A stretch of DNA of 64,000 nt from Paenibacillus_E qinlingensis (GCF_028746185.1 NZ_JAQIVH010000056.1:434001-498000); one strand, 5' to 3'. Counted from the stretch's first letter, positions 49,901 through 58,825 are shown. Numbers and translations are program-made. Notes: a model not told the origin generated them from the sequence alone.

Positions 49901-50386
49901 CTTGTGCAACAAGTCTGGATCCGTTTGCGCCATTAATTCCACAAATTCCAAGGCATAGGACTCCGGATTTCCTCGATAATCAAAAAACTTGCTCTTCGCT
50001 AGCATCCATTCCCAAACGATAGTGTATGGGACGTTGTATTGGGTAACAAGACGTAAACATCCTCTACGCCACAAGGCATCCTCCATATTGAAATCGGAGC
50101 TAGTTTCTAGAAAACTATCCTTACCTATGTATATGAATAGTGATAGATATCTTCCGATCCTATCGGGTTCATCTTTCTTCTTCCTCAACATAGCCAGCAA
50201 TGCCCATGTTTTGCGACGCTGTTCCCGTTGCAGTAATTTGAAATCTTTAGGGGCTACGCATACCATTAATTCATCTTCCAAGATGTTGCCTTCTATATAG
50301 GCCAAACCTGTTCGAATTTCGCTTTCATTTAAACCAATCGCTTGTAAAACATCTGTCATTTCGTTTACGTAACTTTGTTCTCTCAA
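47000..50386 (-). CDS. DUF4132 domain giant protein with HEAT-like repeats
   Basis: I start at TTG 50386 (LREQSYVNEMTDVLQAIG), seven bases after AAGGGG; the frame extends upstream without a better start. The protein has about 1128 residues and no membrane segment. The middle contains HEAT-like helical repeats (YIPFISTYLKDDNKVVRDTS; LPFVLPYLLHKKPAIRETVV). The C-terminus is the DUF4132 domain (FSLLGKLTKAGWQRGSIVDG; VHELIFYIAGKVKRGPYIYS). E. coli YehI and MolR-like proteins share this domain, whose function is not established. It opens an operon with MOSC, racemase and acetyltransferase genes. Confidence 0.85.
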   Translation of the reverse strand: MREQSYVNEMTDVLQAIGLNESEIRTGLAYIEGNILEDELMVCVAPKDFKLLQREQRRKTWALLAMLRKKKDEPDRIGRYLSLFIYIGKDSFLETSSDFNMEDALWRRGCLRLVTQYNVPYTIVWEWMLAKSKFFDYRGNPESYALEFVELMAQTDPDLLHKLYSDQDVEVQPYIAALLTKHNGEDNEALAWFEKHFDRLASVDHLDTDNKRKQLRNCVYLAVSVKQHSRIAWEYLKKLINEDPNAFVTNCRMAFYHDRDKELRKIPYMLEEFGALREHYLINLAGPGLGSRDGSYDDVLREEYAARPESFAKAIAMSAGLKTLHLCRIVWEKEEEKPYLGDALREFTNYLEELIPNDPQLHAYFRGEIPFAEVERYFRHLHETSTGSNYRRMLDLKDLRNLSEMFDRGLCFLAYADMETLWIMGSWLSDKGFTVTELVERITNAGGDSRILLPMIVTKSYTQHSSGDEAFNQTGYQFLRSYIRDHGEVIVALLQDSEDNKYTKKFLLEELHQSNNETYIPFISTYLKDDNKVVRDTSIAILREYPAALPFVLPYLLHKKPAIRETVVQLLCSWNDEPSHMELERLLDVEKNEKIKMLILNTLKEKPEITHQEPISKDEISSYCRAQLQHAKLQQIDWIPFNELPRIRLKANQQIIEPVISQYLLYSYAIQNEIVMNWEARSVAEHLELEDLSQVAWFLMQNWLESGADVQKKWIMAFATMFGDERVMNQLHSCILKWPLESRLAVATEAVKALVLSKKNSGLLMVDQLARKSKFKQLKKTAQEALAKASKDLDIDPEELADRIISNLGFNSTGHKVLQYGERALNLILTKKLEIRIEDAEGKSYKSLPTPGKHEDVTLIKSATDEFKQLKKELKLVTDSIAIRLEQAMSSRRYWTKPAWEELFIQNPILHFFARSLIWGAYTAEEKELRETFLYLDDGSYTSANNNVIDLDDKSYIRHIHPLELNHTSIELWREQLKRLDIAQPFAQLDRKVFMPEHDESLRVERFGGVQVNGFSLLGKLTKAGWQRGSIVDGGGYDEFFKENEHLGVGVNLTFSGTSVGYEDETVTVHELIFYIAGKVKRGPYIYSNIQEEELIHPSDIPSHYYSEILYEIDQALSTRVGFVEDWK

Positions 50387-50407
50387 TGTGATTCCCCTTC
50401 GATTAGC

Positions 50408-50451
50408 TAAAATGAAAACAAGGAGCAACTGCTGACGCAGATTTGCTCCTT
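50408..50451 (-). terminator. Intrinsic terminator after the MTHFR-like gene
   Basis: On the minus strand AAGGAGCAA...TTGCTCCTT (9-bp perfect stem) is followed by GTTTTCATTTT. It separates the MTHFR-like gene from the DUF4132 operon, whose start lies 22 bases beyond. Confidence 0.82.
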
Positions 50452-50465
50452 CTTATGACATACAC

Positions 50466-51416
50466 TTAGTAAACAAATGCAGATCTCGTTTTCTTCTCCA
50501 TCATTGCTTTGATCTCATGCACCAATTGAATCGAAGCTTCGATTTCAACTTTTCGCGTGGAGACACTTTCCACACTGCATCCGATCGGAATGCCTTTTTC
50601 AAGGCCGAATTCGAAAATTTCCTCAAATATTTGTTGGGAAACCGATACCGATTTATCAAGCACATCATGCGAGTACTTCAAATCATTTTCCAACCATTTC
50701 GGAATTGAAATTCCAAGCCATTTCATAAACTCAAGGGTCTTCGTGGAGCCGCACGGCGCAATATTCATGAGGATTGGCACCATATCCAGCTTATTCTCTT
50801 TGCAATGATAATAATAATCCGATAAAAAGTTCTTCGAGGCTTCGACATTATAGGTCGCTTGGGAAATAAAAAACCGACTGCCACTCGCTATTTTGCTGAT
50901 CATTCTGAGATGTTCATCATCTTTTTTCATATGTCTTTCAGGGATAACGACGGCCCCTAAAGTTAGATTGTCATTCAGCTTCCTACTTAACGCATACGCT
51001 TCTGGCAGTCTCATTTGAACATCTTGTTTACTGGAGGATGCCCCCACGAATACGGAGAATCGCTCCTCATCAAGATCAGCTTGAATCCATTCCGCCAACT
51101 GTTCCTCTGTGTATTTCCCCACACATCGATAAATAATTTTCGGGATATGCAACTTGCTCAAATACGTCTTACTGTACGTAGTCGGGTCAACCGTCTGCAG
51201 ATAAGGAAAAGGCCGATCTTGATCTATGCGATCACTTTCTTCCTGAACATCATAGAGAATTAAACCATCTATTTGAAGTTTCTGAAGTCGCTCACATTGT
51301 TTTTGTGAAATTTCAGCCATTTTCTCTAACGAATGTGTTTCCTTGGGAGGCGTCATACCATATGTTATGATACCTGATTCTCTTCGAAGTATTTTATCTT
51401 TTAACAATTGCGTCAC
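50466..51416 (-). CDS. Methylenetetrahydrofolate reductase-like TIM-barrel protein
   Basis: This protein has about 316 residues with the layout of MTHFR-family barrels: ITYGMTPPKETHSLEKM near the N-terminus with the expected Glu, LQIDGLILYDVQEES on the second strand, and SRFFISQATYNVE near the flavin/folate site. It would reduce methylenetetrahydrofolate to methyltetrahydrofolate or bind a related substrate. The start is doubtful: GTG 51416 is only two bases from AAGG, and a TTG four codons later may be used. It is not in an operon with a methionine gene. The match is to the wider family rather than to canonical MetF. Confidence 0.75.
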   Translation of the reverse strand: MTQLLKDKILRRESGIITYGMTPPKETHSLEKMAEISQKQCERLQKLQIDGLILYDVQEESDRIDQDRPFPYLQTVDPTTYSKTYLSKLHIPKIIYRCVGKYTEEQLAEWIQADLDEERFSVFVGASSSKQDVQMRLPEAYALSRKLNDNLTLGAVVIPERHMKKDDEHLRMISKIASGSRFFISQATYNVEASKNFLSDYYYHCKENKLDMVPILMNIAPCGSTKTLEFMKWLGISIPKWLENDLKYSHDVLDKSVSVSQQIFEEIFEFGLEKGIPIGCSVESVSTRKVEIEASIQLVHEIKAMMEKKTRSAFVY

Positions 51417-51519
51417 AACCTTATCTGCCTAATTCCCGAAAAATCAAATCACAGTTAATTACTCGGTATTAATTATTTCGACCCCTTTGTGCTAAATCCT
51501 TTTCAATTGGGCAGGAACA

Positions 51520-52284
51520 CTACAGGAACTTCCCTCTCATAAAAGCCAAACTTGCCGCAAGTTCATTCTCTGGATCATGGACCGTACACTCCCCAGAAAT
51601 CATCCCAGCATAGCCAGATGCTTTGAGTGTGGCCGCAAATTGATCATAAGGATATTGCCCTGTGCCAGGCGACAACCGCCCCGTATCGGCAAGATGGATA
51701 TGCTGAAGCCAGTCCTTATTTTCAATCAACGTGGATATCGGATCCTGCTCCTCATCCATATGATAGAAATCTGCCAATACTCGGATCGACGGAAGATTAA
51801 CCTGCTTGGCCAACATCACTGCCTCTGAAACCGTGTTCACGATGTTGGACTCCTTTTGATTCAGGGGCTCAATGGCTAGCGTAACACCTGTTCCGGAGAA
51901 CTCTTCTCCGATACGTGCGAGTAGCTGAAGAAGTTGCTGCTCTCCGCGATTCCGTTCCCAACCATCCGGAATGTGACGTGCTTTTCCACTGCCGAGAACG
52001 GCAGTTCTGGCTCCAATCTTATTTAAAGCGCTTGCAGCTTTATGAACATAACGTCGAATTCGTTCCTCATCGGCTTCTGGCCCGACCACTTTCAAGTCTC
52101 CTGGGAAAAAAATACTGAATGCCTGTACGGGGAGTGGACTGTTCAGATACATAGGTAGCTTGGCGGCGAAATCCGCCTCATCTTCTAGATTTAAAGCTAC
52201 AAGCGCACATTCGATATAATCAAATCCCAATCGCTCAAGTCTCTCCGCTTCCTGAATCCCACTGCACCATCCAAACGTGTACAT
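51520..52284 (-). CDS. Sugar phosphate isomerase/epimerase (xylose-isomerase-like TIM barrel)
   Basis: The second ATG (52284) is seven bases after GGAGG and is preferred to the first at 52290. The 254-residue protein is a TIM barrel of the AP-endonuclease-2 family: GFDYIECALVALN, LGSGKARHIPDG, LAIEPLNQKESN and VLADFYHMDEEQD provide the usual metal-binding Glu/His/Asp residues, followed by HIHLADTGRLSPGTGQ and GMISGECTVHD. These enzymes isomerise or epimerise sugars, inosose or hydroxypyruvate. The substrate is unknown and the neighbours give no clear hint. Confidence 0.88.
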   Translation of the reverse strand: MYTFGWCSGIQEAERLERLGFDYIECALVALNLEDEADFAAKLPMYLNSPLPVQAFSIFFPGDLKVVGPEADEERIRRYVHKAASALNKIGARTAVLGSGKARHIPDGWERNRGEQQLLQLLARIGEEFSGTGVTLAIEPLNQKESNIVNTVSEAVMLAKQVNLPSIRVLADFYHMDEEQDPISTLIENKDWLQHIHLADTGRLSPGTGQYPYDQFAATLKASGYAGMISGECTVHDPENELAASLAFMRGKFL

Positions 52285-52461
52285 GTACATTCCTCCCTAA
52301 CGGCTTATAAGTTCATTTCTCCCTATTTAATATACCAAGAAATAACCACGAAGTGGATCTTTTATTTATACAAAAGTATGATCTATTTTAAGGAAATCAC
52401 CTTACGAAATACAAAAAAGAACTACCATAAGGCAGCCCTTTCTCCATACTATCATAATCAA

Positions 52462-53328
52462 TTATTTAAAATAGATGAAACGCTCTCCAGCGGACATCAT
52501 GTGGAACTTCTGCGCAGGATACGTATGGAACAAATAATCAACGAAGTAAGCCGGGTTATCACGATTTTTGGAAAACATATCAAAATGAATAGGTATCAGG
52601 AGATCGGATCCGATTTCAACACCGAAATCAGCTGCTTCACGGAAGTTCATATTCCCCACAATCCCTCTGGAGGTCCGCGCATAATCACCCCCATTAATTG
52701 GAAGAAGTGTTACATGGGGCTGAAATCGTTTGGCATGCTCGATCAACTCTGGTGTGACAACCGTGTCTCCTGTATGAAAGATTCTCACTCCGTTGATTTC
52801 GATAAAATAACCCAAATAGTACTGATTCCCATCTTGATCCGTCTCATACGCTGTGTGCGCTCCCGCAACAGGAATTATGGTTACGCCTTGTCGGGAAATC
52901 ACCTGCTCTTGCTTGGCAGCAATGATTCGATTTGTATCCACTTCTATTTCATGAAGCAAATTCACATGTGAAGCTGGTGCCACGAATGTCGTCTCTGGAT
53001 GAGCCTCAGAAACACCCTTGATCGTAGTTAAATCCATATGATCATTATGGAAATGCGTGAGCAATACGATGTTGACATCCAGCTCCTGCGGCGTAAGCGG
53101 CGGCGGAATTTCCCTTTTAAACTCCGTATCCGGATTCTCCAATTCAATTGAATAACTTAAATAGGGATCAATACAAATGAGTTCGTCAGAGTTGCCTGCT
53201 TTAATCAGCGCCCCAGCTTGGCCCAAACTCCATATCGCTACCCCATCCACTGGTACATTCGTACGTTGAATTTCTTTCAATAACAACTCGCCTGCCTTGT
53301 AAATAGGTCTTACATTTTCTCTACCCAT
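52462..53328 (-). CDS. Metallo-beta-lactamase fold hydrolase (UlaG-like)
   Basis: I start at ATG 53328 (MGRENVRPIYKAGELLL), about ten bases after GGAG. The 288-residue protein has the metal motif LLTHFHNDHMDLTT (H-x-H-x-D-H), a second metal His in PVAGAHTAYE, a DT pair in IFHTGDTVVTPE and HFD near the end. The overall pattern resembles L-ascorbate-6-phosphate lactonase-like (UlaG) hydrolases. It should be cytoplasmic and zinc- or manganese-dependent. It is the last gene of a minus-strand block; no other ascorbate genes are nearby, so the substrate is open. Confidence 0.9.
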   Translation of the reverse strand: MGRENVRPIYKAGELLLKEIQRTNVPVDGVAIWSLGQAGALIKAGNSDELICIDPYLSYSIELENPDTEFKREIPPPLTPQELDVNIVLLTHFHNDHMDLTTIKGVSEAHPETTFVAPASHVNLLHEIEVDTNRIIAAKQEQVISRQGVTIIPVAGAHTAYETDQDGNQYYLGYFIEINGVRIFHTGDTVVTPELIEHAKRFQPHVTLLPINGGDYARTSRGIVGNMNFREAADFGVEIGSDLLIPIHFDMFSKNRDNPAYFVDYLFHTYPAQKFHMMSAGERFIYFK

Positions 53329-53404
53329 GTCGGTTACACTCCGTTGGTATGGCTTATCATGCAATACATTCAATTATAAGTGCAAGAACAATGAAAGCCA
53401 AGAT

Positions 53405-55270
53405 CTAGTCCATCACATGTATGGATAATAACTTGCCATCTGCCTTAGATTCCGTATACGTGATTGGGATAACGTCATTCGGAAAAGGTACATCAAGCCG
53501 AAACACACCGATCTTGTCGTCACTTTTAAGTGATGTTAGATCTTTCAATTCATAACTACCTTGAACACCTGCTTTGGTCAGCAGTTCAAGAAATTTATCC
53601 CAACTTATACCTAGATATTGATTATGCAAGTAAGCTGTCCACGTCTGACTATCCCAGTCTGGAGCTTTCACGTCTACACCGGATTGACTCATTGTCTTAA
53701 GTACTTTAACAACCGTATGCCCATCTCCTTCCTGCATAGCAGAAGCAAGCGCGAGGTAGGCTCGATTAAACATGGCGGTGTCATTCAATTGGTTTTTGGC
53801 AGCAAGTAAATTGAACATATGATCCGTATGTTGTTCCGTAGTAAACCAATAGGTGTGGAAATCCATTGGATTCAGTGGGCTGGTTCCCGTAACTAAATAT
53901 CTCCCATCATCCGAAACACGAAATACAGGTGAAATATCGAAGCGTGTTGGATACTGTATAACAAAAATCTGACTGCCATCTCCACTGACCATGATTTGTA
54001 CGGAGATTGGTTCACGCGGCTCTACATCACCTGGCAGAATCGAAGATGAGCCTCTCAAACTGGAGTAATACACATTACCATCTTTTGCTTTTTCCTTGAT
54101 TAATCGATACATTAACTGACTTTCGTGCATGACAGGCTTTACATCGATTTGGGTTGAATTCCCTTGTGCGGTGCGAATTTCCTCATCCATCTGCCACGTA
54201 ATATTTGCTACGCCCCGCAGTTCATCAGGCTTCTGTTCGCCGGACAGGTCAGGAAGATGCATAGCGATGCTGTATTCTTCTGGTTGCCACATATAGGCTG
54301 TATACTTCGTTTTAGAGGCATAGTACACGTCGGAGAAACTTGTCACATAAGAGATTCCTTCGAGCTGCTTTTTACTACCAAAGTCGAACATACTATAGTG
54401 CTTTCCCGAAGCAGTCAATATTCCTGTGATGAGTAACGCTGGAATTAGCAGCACATAGAATGCGTTCACCACTCCTCTTGTTCGAATCTTATCGCTTGGC
54501 TGAACCTCAGTCTGCTCAGGGCTAATCGTTAGATTCACCGCTAGCATTTTCATAAGCCAGCCTATCAACAAGGTTCCCATACATGCGTAAGCAAGCAACG
54601 GAACCGCATATCCCCATGGAGGTGTCATAGACCGAAACAGACTGATAACTAATGTGCAAATCATAGCCAGCAACGCTAATGACAGCAGAGAACCGATATG
54701 GCTGCGTAATATGCGAGGCGCTTTTGCCAATGCAGCACGAAAGCTGCTATTCTCAAGAACGATCACATACGGCGTGAGTGAATAGCCTATCAAAGCAATC
54801 ATCAAGATAATCCCAATGGGAAAAAAAGCGGCTGCAAAGAAGAGAAGTAACGCGCCGGTCACAGTTTGAAAAATCGTCCATGCGATCATACCTCCGAAAT
54901 ATCTGCGTCCTATCGCGAAGAGCGAGATGTTCTCCTGGTTCAGAACCATTCCTTTCAGAGCGCCTAAATACATGCCTCGTATAAAACTTTGTACTGCCAT
55001 TAAGGTGGCGGTTACTAGGAACGCTGCTGCTCCCCATGCTGGAGTACCTAAACGTAGAAACGTGTATGGAACTTTCAAGTCACCTAGTGATGGCATATAT
55101 AGGGGTATTGTTGCGTTGAAACCACCTGTTTGCACAGCGGCACCTGTTGTCGATAACGTTGTCAACGAATACGGATATATCGCAAATCCAAAGTAAATAC
55201 CCAAACTGACTACCATCGTTATCATAACTTCAACGACCAGCACCATAACAATCAAACGAATAAAGGCCAT
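53405..55270 (-). CDS. Large membrane protein of unknown function
   Basis: This 621-residue protein starts at ATG with AAGGAGG five bases upstream. Residues 1-260 contain about six to seven membrane helices, including long polar-interrupted segments (RRYFGGMIAWTIFQ; LTPYVIVLENSSFRAALAKA). One further helix follows near residue 275. The remaining ~330 residues are an extracytoplasmic soluble region with beta-strand patterns (SISVQIMVSGDGSQIFVI-like, YLVTGTSPLN) and no known motif. I do not recognise a family. It lies between an MBL hydrolase and a leucine-rich-repeat gene on the same strand. Confidence 0.75.
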   Translation of the reverse strand: MAFIRLIVMVLVVEVMITMVVSLGIYFGFAIYPYSLTTLSTTGAAVQTGGFNATIPLYMPSLGDLKVPYTFLRLGTPAWGAAAFLVTATLMAVQSFIRGMYLGALKGMVLNQENISLFAIGRRYFGGMIAWTIFQTVTGALLLFFAAAFFPIGIILMIALIGYSLTPYVIVLENSSFRAALAKAPRILRSHIGSLLSLALLAMICTLVISLFRSMTPPWGYAVPLLAYACMGTLLIGWLMKMLAVNLTISPEQTEVQPSDKIRTRGVVNAFYVLLIPALLITGILTASGKHYSMFDFGSKKQLEGISYVTSFSDVYYASKTKYTAYMWQPEEYSIAMHLPDLSGEQKPDELRGVANITWQMDEEIRTAQGNSTQIDVKPVMHESQLMYRLIKEKAKDGNVYYSSLRGSSSILPGDVEPREPISVQIMVSGDGSQIFVIQYPTRFDISPVFRVSDDGRYLVTGTSPLNPMDFHTYWFTTEQHTDHMFNLLAAKNQLNDTAMFNRAYLALASAMQEGDGHTVVKVLKTMSQSGVDVKAPDWDSQTWTAYLHNQYLGISWDKFLELLTKAGVQGSYELKDLTSLKSDDKIGVFRLDVPFPNDVIPITYTESKADGKLLSIHVMD

Positions 55271-55365
55271 CTTTACCTCCTTAGATAAACAGATGCCATG
55301 CAGTAAGGCATTTATACCATTATTTTACTACCTTGGAGGGATGAATATCGTCATGCGCTTTGGAT

Positions 55366-56415
55366 TCACTCATGTTCCCATTCCGAATCTCGCGCTATAT
55401 TGATAAGCCCTAATTGCTCCATATCAGTGAGAAAATCAGGCTTCCGATCAATCATGCACATGCTAATGTTTAATACCCGCAGCTTCTTCAGCTTCATGAG
55501 CTCGATTGGCAATTCGTGAATCGAGGTATATTGTATCGTTAACTGTTCCAGCTTCTCTAGCTCTCCAATTTCAGCTGGAATGACACTGAGATGAATCTCC
55601 TCCTTTGGCTTTATCTGAAATCCCGGAGTCGGCCGATCATAGCTTCCGCATTGGATACTTAATACTCTTAGGTTTTTCAACTTAGCTATCGATGCTGGAA
55701 TATACGCCAAATCTGCTGTTTGGATTGTCAAGCTATCAAGTTTACTTAACTCGAACAGCCCCTCAGGTAAGTGGAAAAGATCTTGTTCAAAAATGATCAG
55801 TTCCCGCAGCTCCGTGAGCTCCCGGATTCTCTCCGGCAACTCTTTAAGTTGATGTCGACTTATATATAACCAATCCGTTTTATGCTTAATGGCATCATCT
55901 AGTAGTCGATCAAAGTCTGAGTGAGCCTCTATTTTTAGAAAAAGCCCAGTAATTTGATCCATCAGTTGCATGGCTTCTTCGTTCGTTATATCCATCCCAT
56001 ACTGATGTTCATGCACAATTGAATAAAGGTAGTCGCCACCGCCTTCTTTCAAAAAGCACAAGTCTTCCGGAAGTTTAGGAAATATCCAATCCGACAACTG
56101 ATTTGCCATCTGCTTCAGCAGATTGCCACTCTCTTTACAACACTTATATAAATAATAAGTTCCCGCGGTATAAAAAGCATGACTGTGATAAGCTTTTTTA
56201 ACTTGGATAACATCTTCAATAGTCTCGCCCTGGATGATGATCGTCTTCACCAAGTAAGGCTCCAACGATTCTAATACACGTGTGTATTGCTTCTCCTCCC
56301 CATCTGCAAGATGCCATAATCTTTCGCTTAGAACAAAACATTCCGAGTTTCGTATCGCTACATCGATGACTTGCTCGTAGGCTTCTCCTTTGGGATCTGT
56401 ATACATTCTTATCAT
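55366..56415 (-). CDS. Leucine-rich-repeat protein
   Basis: ATG 56415 (MIRMYTDPKG) lies six bases after GGAG; an ATG at 56427 contains that site. The 349-residue protein has a variable helical N-terminal half and, from about residue 200, at least five leucine-rich repeats of the plant/bacterial kind: LPERIRELTELRELIIF, LPEGLFELSKLDSLTI, IPASIAKLKNLRVLSI, IPAEIGELEKLEQLTI and LPIELMKLKKLRVLNI. There is no signal peptide, so it is probably a cytoplasmic protein-binding scaffold. Its partner is unknown. Confidence 0.88.
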   Translation of the reverse strand: MIRMYTDPKGEAYEQVIDVAIRNSECFVLSERLWHLADGEEKQYTRVLESLEPYLVKTIIIQGETIEDVIQVKKAYHSHAFYTAGTYYLYKCCKESGNLLKQMANQLSDWIFPKLPEDLCFLKEGGGDYLYSIVHEHQYGMDITNEEAMQLMDQITGLFLKIEAHSDFDRLLDDAIKHKTDWLYISRHQLKELPERIRELTELRELIIFEQDLFHLPEGLFELSKLDSLTIQTADLAYIPASIAKLKNLRVLSIQCGSYDRPTPGFQIKPKEEIHLSVIPAEIGELEKLEQLTIQYTSIHELPIELMKLKKLRVLNISMCMIDRKPDFLTDMEQLGLINIARDSEWEHE

Positions 56416-56476
56416 GGGAATCTCCATTCTAAATCGAAATACATATAGATATTTAATCAGTAAATATTACTAATAT

Positions 56477-56659
56477 TTAATTGAAGAATCGTGATACTAG
56501 AATTGTAATCGCAGGACCAATTACCACGAAGCCCAACAATATGGCAACAAATTTCATCGGGGTTGACAACCCTTTTGACGTTTGTAATTGATCCAGTTTT
56601 TCGTTTATTCTCTTTAACTCTTCCAGTATTTCTTTGCTCATTTCGTCAGACATGGACAA
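56477..56659 (-). CDS. Small single-pass membrane protein with N-terminal coiled coil
   Basis: This 60-residue protein begins with TTG eight bases after AGGAG (an ATG two codons later is 14 bases away). Residues 8-28 are a short coiled coil (KEILEELKRINEKLDQLQT) and residues 36-57 one membrane helix (FVAILLGFVVIGPAITILV). Nothing is known about its role. It lies about 50 bases before the leucine-rich-repeat gene. Confidence 0.68.
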   Translation of the reverse strand: MSMSDEMSKEILEELKRINEKLDQLQTSKGLSTPMKFVAILLGFVVIGPAITILVSRFFN

Positions 56660-56733
56660 CTATAATTCTCCTCTCACCTACAAAATACACGCAACAGTAC
56701 CTATTTTACCATAATTAGGAATATCCAAGCGAT

Positions 56734-56770
56734 TAAAAAAGAGACCCAAAGCAACTCGTGCCGTGGGTCT
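56734..56770 (-). terminator. Intrinsic terminator after the glycosyltransferase gene
   Basis: On the minus strand AGACCCA...TGGGTCT (7-bp stem) is followed by CTTTTTT. It lies directly after the glycosyltransferase stop codon at 56775. Confidence 0.85.
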
Positions 56771-56774
56771 TCGT

Positions 56775-57980
56775 TCACTTAATCCCATACTTCCTTTTAA
56801 ATGCCATAATCTCATCAACAGCTTGACGATATCCGCCTGACTCTTGAAAAGAGTCCCTTATTTTTGCAACTGCAGTCAAGAATGAAGTGTTGCTTAACAC
56901 CTGATCTACGGCATCCCGTAATTGATTTGCCTGCAAAGTTTGCATCTGCAAAGTCAGACCCGCTCCAATACTCTCGACTTGTTCAGCAATAATCGGCTGA
57001 TCAGCGCTCTGGGGGATCACGATCAGCGGAATCCCGTAATATAAAGCTTCATGTACACTATTCATCCCGCCATGCGTGATAAATAATTTCGTGTTGGGCA
57101 GTAACTCTGTTTGTGGAACATATGGTTTCACAGTGAAGTTAGTAGGTATCTCCCCTAGGTCAGATAATCGAACGTTATTCCCAATTGACATGATAATGGT
57201 ATGCTCTGTGTTCCCCAATGCCTCTATACAAAGCTTATAGAAATCAATAGATCGGTTAAACACGGTCCCTAATGAAATATAAATTGGTTTTTCCGCCTGA
57301 TTTTCTGTATACGTATTGCTTTCTGAGCTCAATCGTGTTGAGATGGATGGCCCTACAAATTTATATGTCTGGTCGAAAGATTCTCCATTCGGTTGAAACT
57401 CCCTAGTTGTATATACGATTGAAAGCGGCGCTGGATTACACCATACTTCGTATGGAGAATGGATGTCTACATCATATTTTTCCTTTACCATCCTCGTCAG
57501 AATATGAAATTGTTCATAAATAGCTTGAACAATGTCAGACGAAACGTTTGTATAAAATTGTTCCAACTCTTGCTCGATGGATTCTCTAGATTGTGCAAAA
57601 GACGTACAAGAATTTATTGCAGGAAGCTGAAGCAGCTGAGCAAGTAAACGTCCACAACCAAACATGGCATCATGGATGATATAATCAAATTGTTCATCTT
57701 TGATCTGTTCAAGTACGCTTGGGATAACGATATCCGTGGTTAATAGAAGACCGTTGATTCGCTCCAGCATATAGTTTCTTCCACCAGAAATAAAGGCTTT
57801 TATAAATTGCTGGTCGTCAAATGTTCGTACAGTTGCTCCCGTCTTTTCAATACGCTCCCTAAACGCTTCTATGCAAACGTATACGACCTCTTCGCCACGG
57901 GAAATCAGCTCTTGCACGACGCCTATAGTGGGATTAATATGTCCCTCCGATCCACCATTCATAAACAAAACGCGCGCCAT
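56775..57980 (-). CDS. MGT-family glycosyltransferase (macrolide/UDP-sugar type)
   Basis: This 401-residue GT-B enzyme has the N-terminal acceptor domain (FMNGGSEGHINPTIGVVQELISRGEEV) and the C-terminal donor domain with LFITHGGMNSVHEALYYGIPLIVIPQSADQ, the nucleotide-sugar binding signature of the MGT/YjiC family. IYISLGTVFNR starts the second domain. It should transfer a sugar from UDP- or dTDP-sugar to a small hydrophobic acceptor in the cytoplasm, as in antibiotic inactivation or lipid glycosylation. It is co-directional with PhzF (17-base gap) and followed by a terminator. Confidence 0.92.
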   Translation of the reverse strand: MARVLFMNGGSEGHINPTIGVVQELISRGEEVVYVCIEAFRERIEKTGATVRTFDDQQFIKAFISGGRNYMLERINGLLLTTDIVIPSVLEQIKDEQFDYIIHDAMFGCGRLLAQLLQLPAINSCTSFAQSRESIEQELEQFYTNVSSDIVQAIYEQFHILTRMVKEKYDVDIHSPYEVWCNPAPLSIVYTTREFQPNGESFDQTYKFVGPSISTRLSSESNTYTENQAEKPIYISLGTVFNRSIDFYKLCIEALGNTEHTIIMSIGNNVRLSDLGEIPTNFTVKPYVPQTELLPNTKLFITHGGMNSVHEALYYGIPLIVIPQSADQPIIAEQVESIGAGLTLQMQTLQANQLRDAVDQVLSNTSFLTAVAKIRDSFQESGGYRQAVDEIMAFKRKYGIK

Positions 57981-57997
57981 TTCTACATCTCCTTATG

Positions 57998-58783
57998 CTA
58001 AATGAACAACTCGCTCTTCATAACCGTCACTGCTTGCCCTGACATTAGTACTCTATTTTCATCTAAACGAATTTGTAAGAGACCGCCTCTTGCGGATGCC
58101 TGATACGCATACATGTCCGTTTTATTTAATTTCTTACCCCAGTAGGGTGCAAGACCACAATGAGATGAGCCCGTTACGGGATCTTCATTCACTCCTACCG
58201 CTGGGAAGAAGCATCTCGATACAAAGTCATATTCTTGCGAACGGCTTGTCACATTGATGCCCCTTGTTTGAATCGTTTGCAACAAAGAAAAATTAGGACT
58301 TAGTCTCTTAATGATGTCTTCAGATTCAACTTCAATGAAATAATCGAATCTATTTCGTCCAACAAATAAAGGATGAATTTGGAGTGCATCAATTAATTCG
58401 GACGGATACTCACACGCAAGCACAGGTTCTGACGGAAAATTGAGTTGAATCCAAGAATCATGTTTGAATGCAGTTAATAGTCCACTCTTGGTATAGAAAT
58501 TAGCACGTTGGCTTAGAGATAATCCCCCTGTTTCCCACAAGATGTGCGCACTTGCCAGTGTCGCGTGTCCGCATAAATCCACCTCAGAATGAGGCGTAAA
58601 CCATCTAAGTGAATAACCGTCTTGCTGAGGAAACATAAAAGCTGTTTCTGAAAGGTTCATTTCTGATGCAATTTGCTGCATCAACTCTTCGTCTAGCGGT
58701 TCTGAAGTTAAACAAACAGCAGCAGGATTTCCTTTGAATATTTTATCCGTGAAAGCATCCACAACGTAGATTGTCAAAGTCAA
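57998..58783 (-). CDS. PhzF-family isomerase/epimerase-like protein
   Basis: This 261-residue protein starts with TTG after AGGGGGG. It shows the PhzF pattern: YVVDAFTDKIFKGNPAAVC at the start, catalytic Glu46 in LSETAFMFP, RWFTPHSEVDLCGHATLASAH, and the second-domain copy PVTGSSHCGLAPYWG. Family members include PhzF itself and YddE-type proteins; without phz genes nearby this is most likely a metabolic isomerase. It lies 42 bases from the DUF6886-like gene and 17 from the glycosyltransferase gene. Confidence 0.92.
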   Translation of the reverse strand: MTLTIYVVDAFTDKIFKGNPAAVCLTSEPLDEELMQQIASEMNLSETAFMFPQQDGYSLRWFTPHSEVDLCGHATLASAHILWETGGLSLSQRANFYTKSGLLTAFKHDSWIQLNFPSEPVLACEYPSELIDALQIHPLFVGRNRFDYFIEVESEDIIKRLSPNFSLLQTIQTRGINVTSRSQEYDFVSRCFFPAVGVNEDPVTGSSHCGLAPYWGKKLNKTDMYAYQASARGGLLQIRLDENRVLMSGQAVTVMKSELFI

Positions 58784-58825
58784 AATAATCCCCCCTAAAC
58801 ACTTCTAATGGAATGATAATCTGAT

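Noticed and set aside
52378..52971. 197-codon plus-strand frame
   Set aside because: It is antisense to the MBL hydrolase, whose metal motif is clear; histidine/cysteine-rich shadow.
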